Shown piece by piece: positions 63,350-64,000 of a stretch of DNA of 64,000 nt. The stretch is from Salminus brasiliensis (Eukaryota > Chordata > Actinopteri > Characiformes > Bryconidae): assembly GCF_030463535.1 (NCBI RefSeq), contig NC_132893.1, positions 24,826,282 to 24,890,281 of the forward strand, given 5' to 3'. Position 1 is the stretch's first letter. Every line of letters starts with the position of its first letter. Under the pieces are notes generated by a model that worked only from the letters and a program-made list of their open reading frames with translations, was not told the DNA's origin and ran no database searches. Both the position numbers and the translations under genes were made by a program.

Positions 63350-64000
63350 CTAAAACATAGAACATCTATCACCACTTCGCTCCAAACACATGTGATGCAG
63401 TTACTATTGTTATGCTTAAAGTAAATTCCAGTACATATCTAGGATATTAAGTAATATATCTTTAATAGGAAATGTGTGTGTATAATAATAAAATACAATA
63501 AAATAATAAAATAATTTCAATACACAAGAAAAAAAATACAATAAAATGATCTAATCTATGTACTAGTTTTTAGATGTAAAGGGCCCAGGATCTTATGAAC
63601 ATGGCTTGTGACTAACGCTTTAATGCTAGCAATAAAAACACAGCGACAGTGACAGCGATGCTAACATTGCAGTAGTCCTCAGACCGTCAGTACGAGAAAA
63701 TGTTGTTTTTAGGCAAACATCCAGCAGTGCTTTACACTGTGTCCTACACCAGGGTTTTGGTTTTCACTTGGTGTGCATTGCATATCACATTTCCACTGTT
63801 GCATGCCAAAATATCTGAAATATTTCTACCTGTGAAAACATCTGTTTGTGTGTATTTCATAATTCATGCAGGAAAGGGCTACTATGGGTCACTAATCTAA
63901 GTCTTAAAGGACCTGTGTGGCTGTGGGCTTCAGTTGCAATCAAGCTGGAGCACACTTGTGATTCCCCTGTTTGAATCAGATGCTCTCAGTCTTGAGGATA
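63350..64000 (-). other. Ferroxidase intron, to window edge
   Basis: No exon recognised. The next upstream exon, carrying the first part of domain 1 with the HPHG copper motif, should lie beyond 64000. Confidence 0.5.

Overview
The window is vertebrate nuclear DNA, almost certainly from a teleost fish. Its genes are split into many small exons with GT-AG introns. The introns are AT-rich and full of microsatellites, Tc1/mariner and hAT elements, MITEs and a truncated L2/CR1-type LINE tail. The abundant Tc1-type MITE family is one I associate with otophysan fishes (characins, catfishes); that lineage call is an inference. No prokaryotic, viral or CRISPR-like feature was seen.

Three protein genes are present, all on the minus strand, so transcription runs from high to low coordinates. 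(1) 3927-27233: pitpna, the class I phosphatidylinositol transfer protein alpha. It is complete in 11 coding exons (813 bp, 270 aa) and includes an 8-nt microexon. Its CpG-rich promoter lies at about 27.23-28.2 kb. (2) 31437-48236: slc43a2 (LAT4), a 12-TM amino-acid uniporter. It is complete in 13 coding exons (1782 bp, 593 aa), with a non-coding first exon and a TATA/CCAAT promoter near 48.7-48.9 kb. (3) 53150-63349 and beyond the right edge: a six-domain multicopper ferroxidase of the hephaestin/zyklopen group, hephl1-like. Seventeen exons (950 codons plus stop) are visible; the N-terminus with the first part of domain 1 lies outside the window. Its last exon encodes a short hydrophobic tail that looks like a GPI-anchor signal rather than the membrane span plus cytoplasmic tail of mammalian hephaestin and zyklopen.

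All exon junctions of the three genes were read by eye. They keep frame, and the summed lengths divide by three. The order slc43a2 then pitpna, same strand and head to tail, matches human 17p13.3 (known). The ferroxidase neighbour is not part of that human block. The three genes do not form a pathway: they serve lipid exchange, neutral amino-acid transport and iron oxidation/export.

Layout: 1-1884, 3' flank with a MITE; 1885-3926, pitpna 3' UTR; 3927-27233, pitpna with two large introns full of nested transposons; 27234-28200, promoter with duplicated GC-box/CCAAT modules; 28449-29760, a Tc1 remnant followed by a hAT element with an 8-bp target duplication; 29889-31436, slc43a2 3' UTR; 31437-48303, slc43a2, with a repeat-filled 7.9-kb intron; 48716-48940, slc43a2 first exon and promoter; 48941-53149, intergenic; 53150-64000, the ferroxidase gene.
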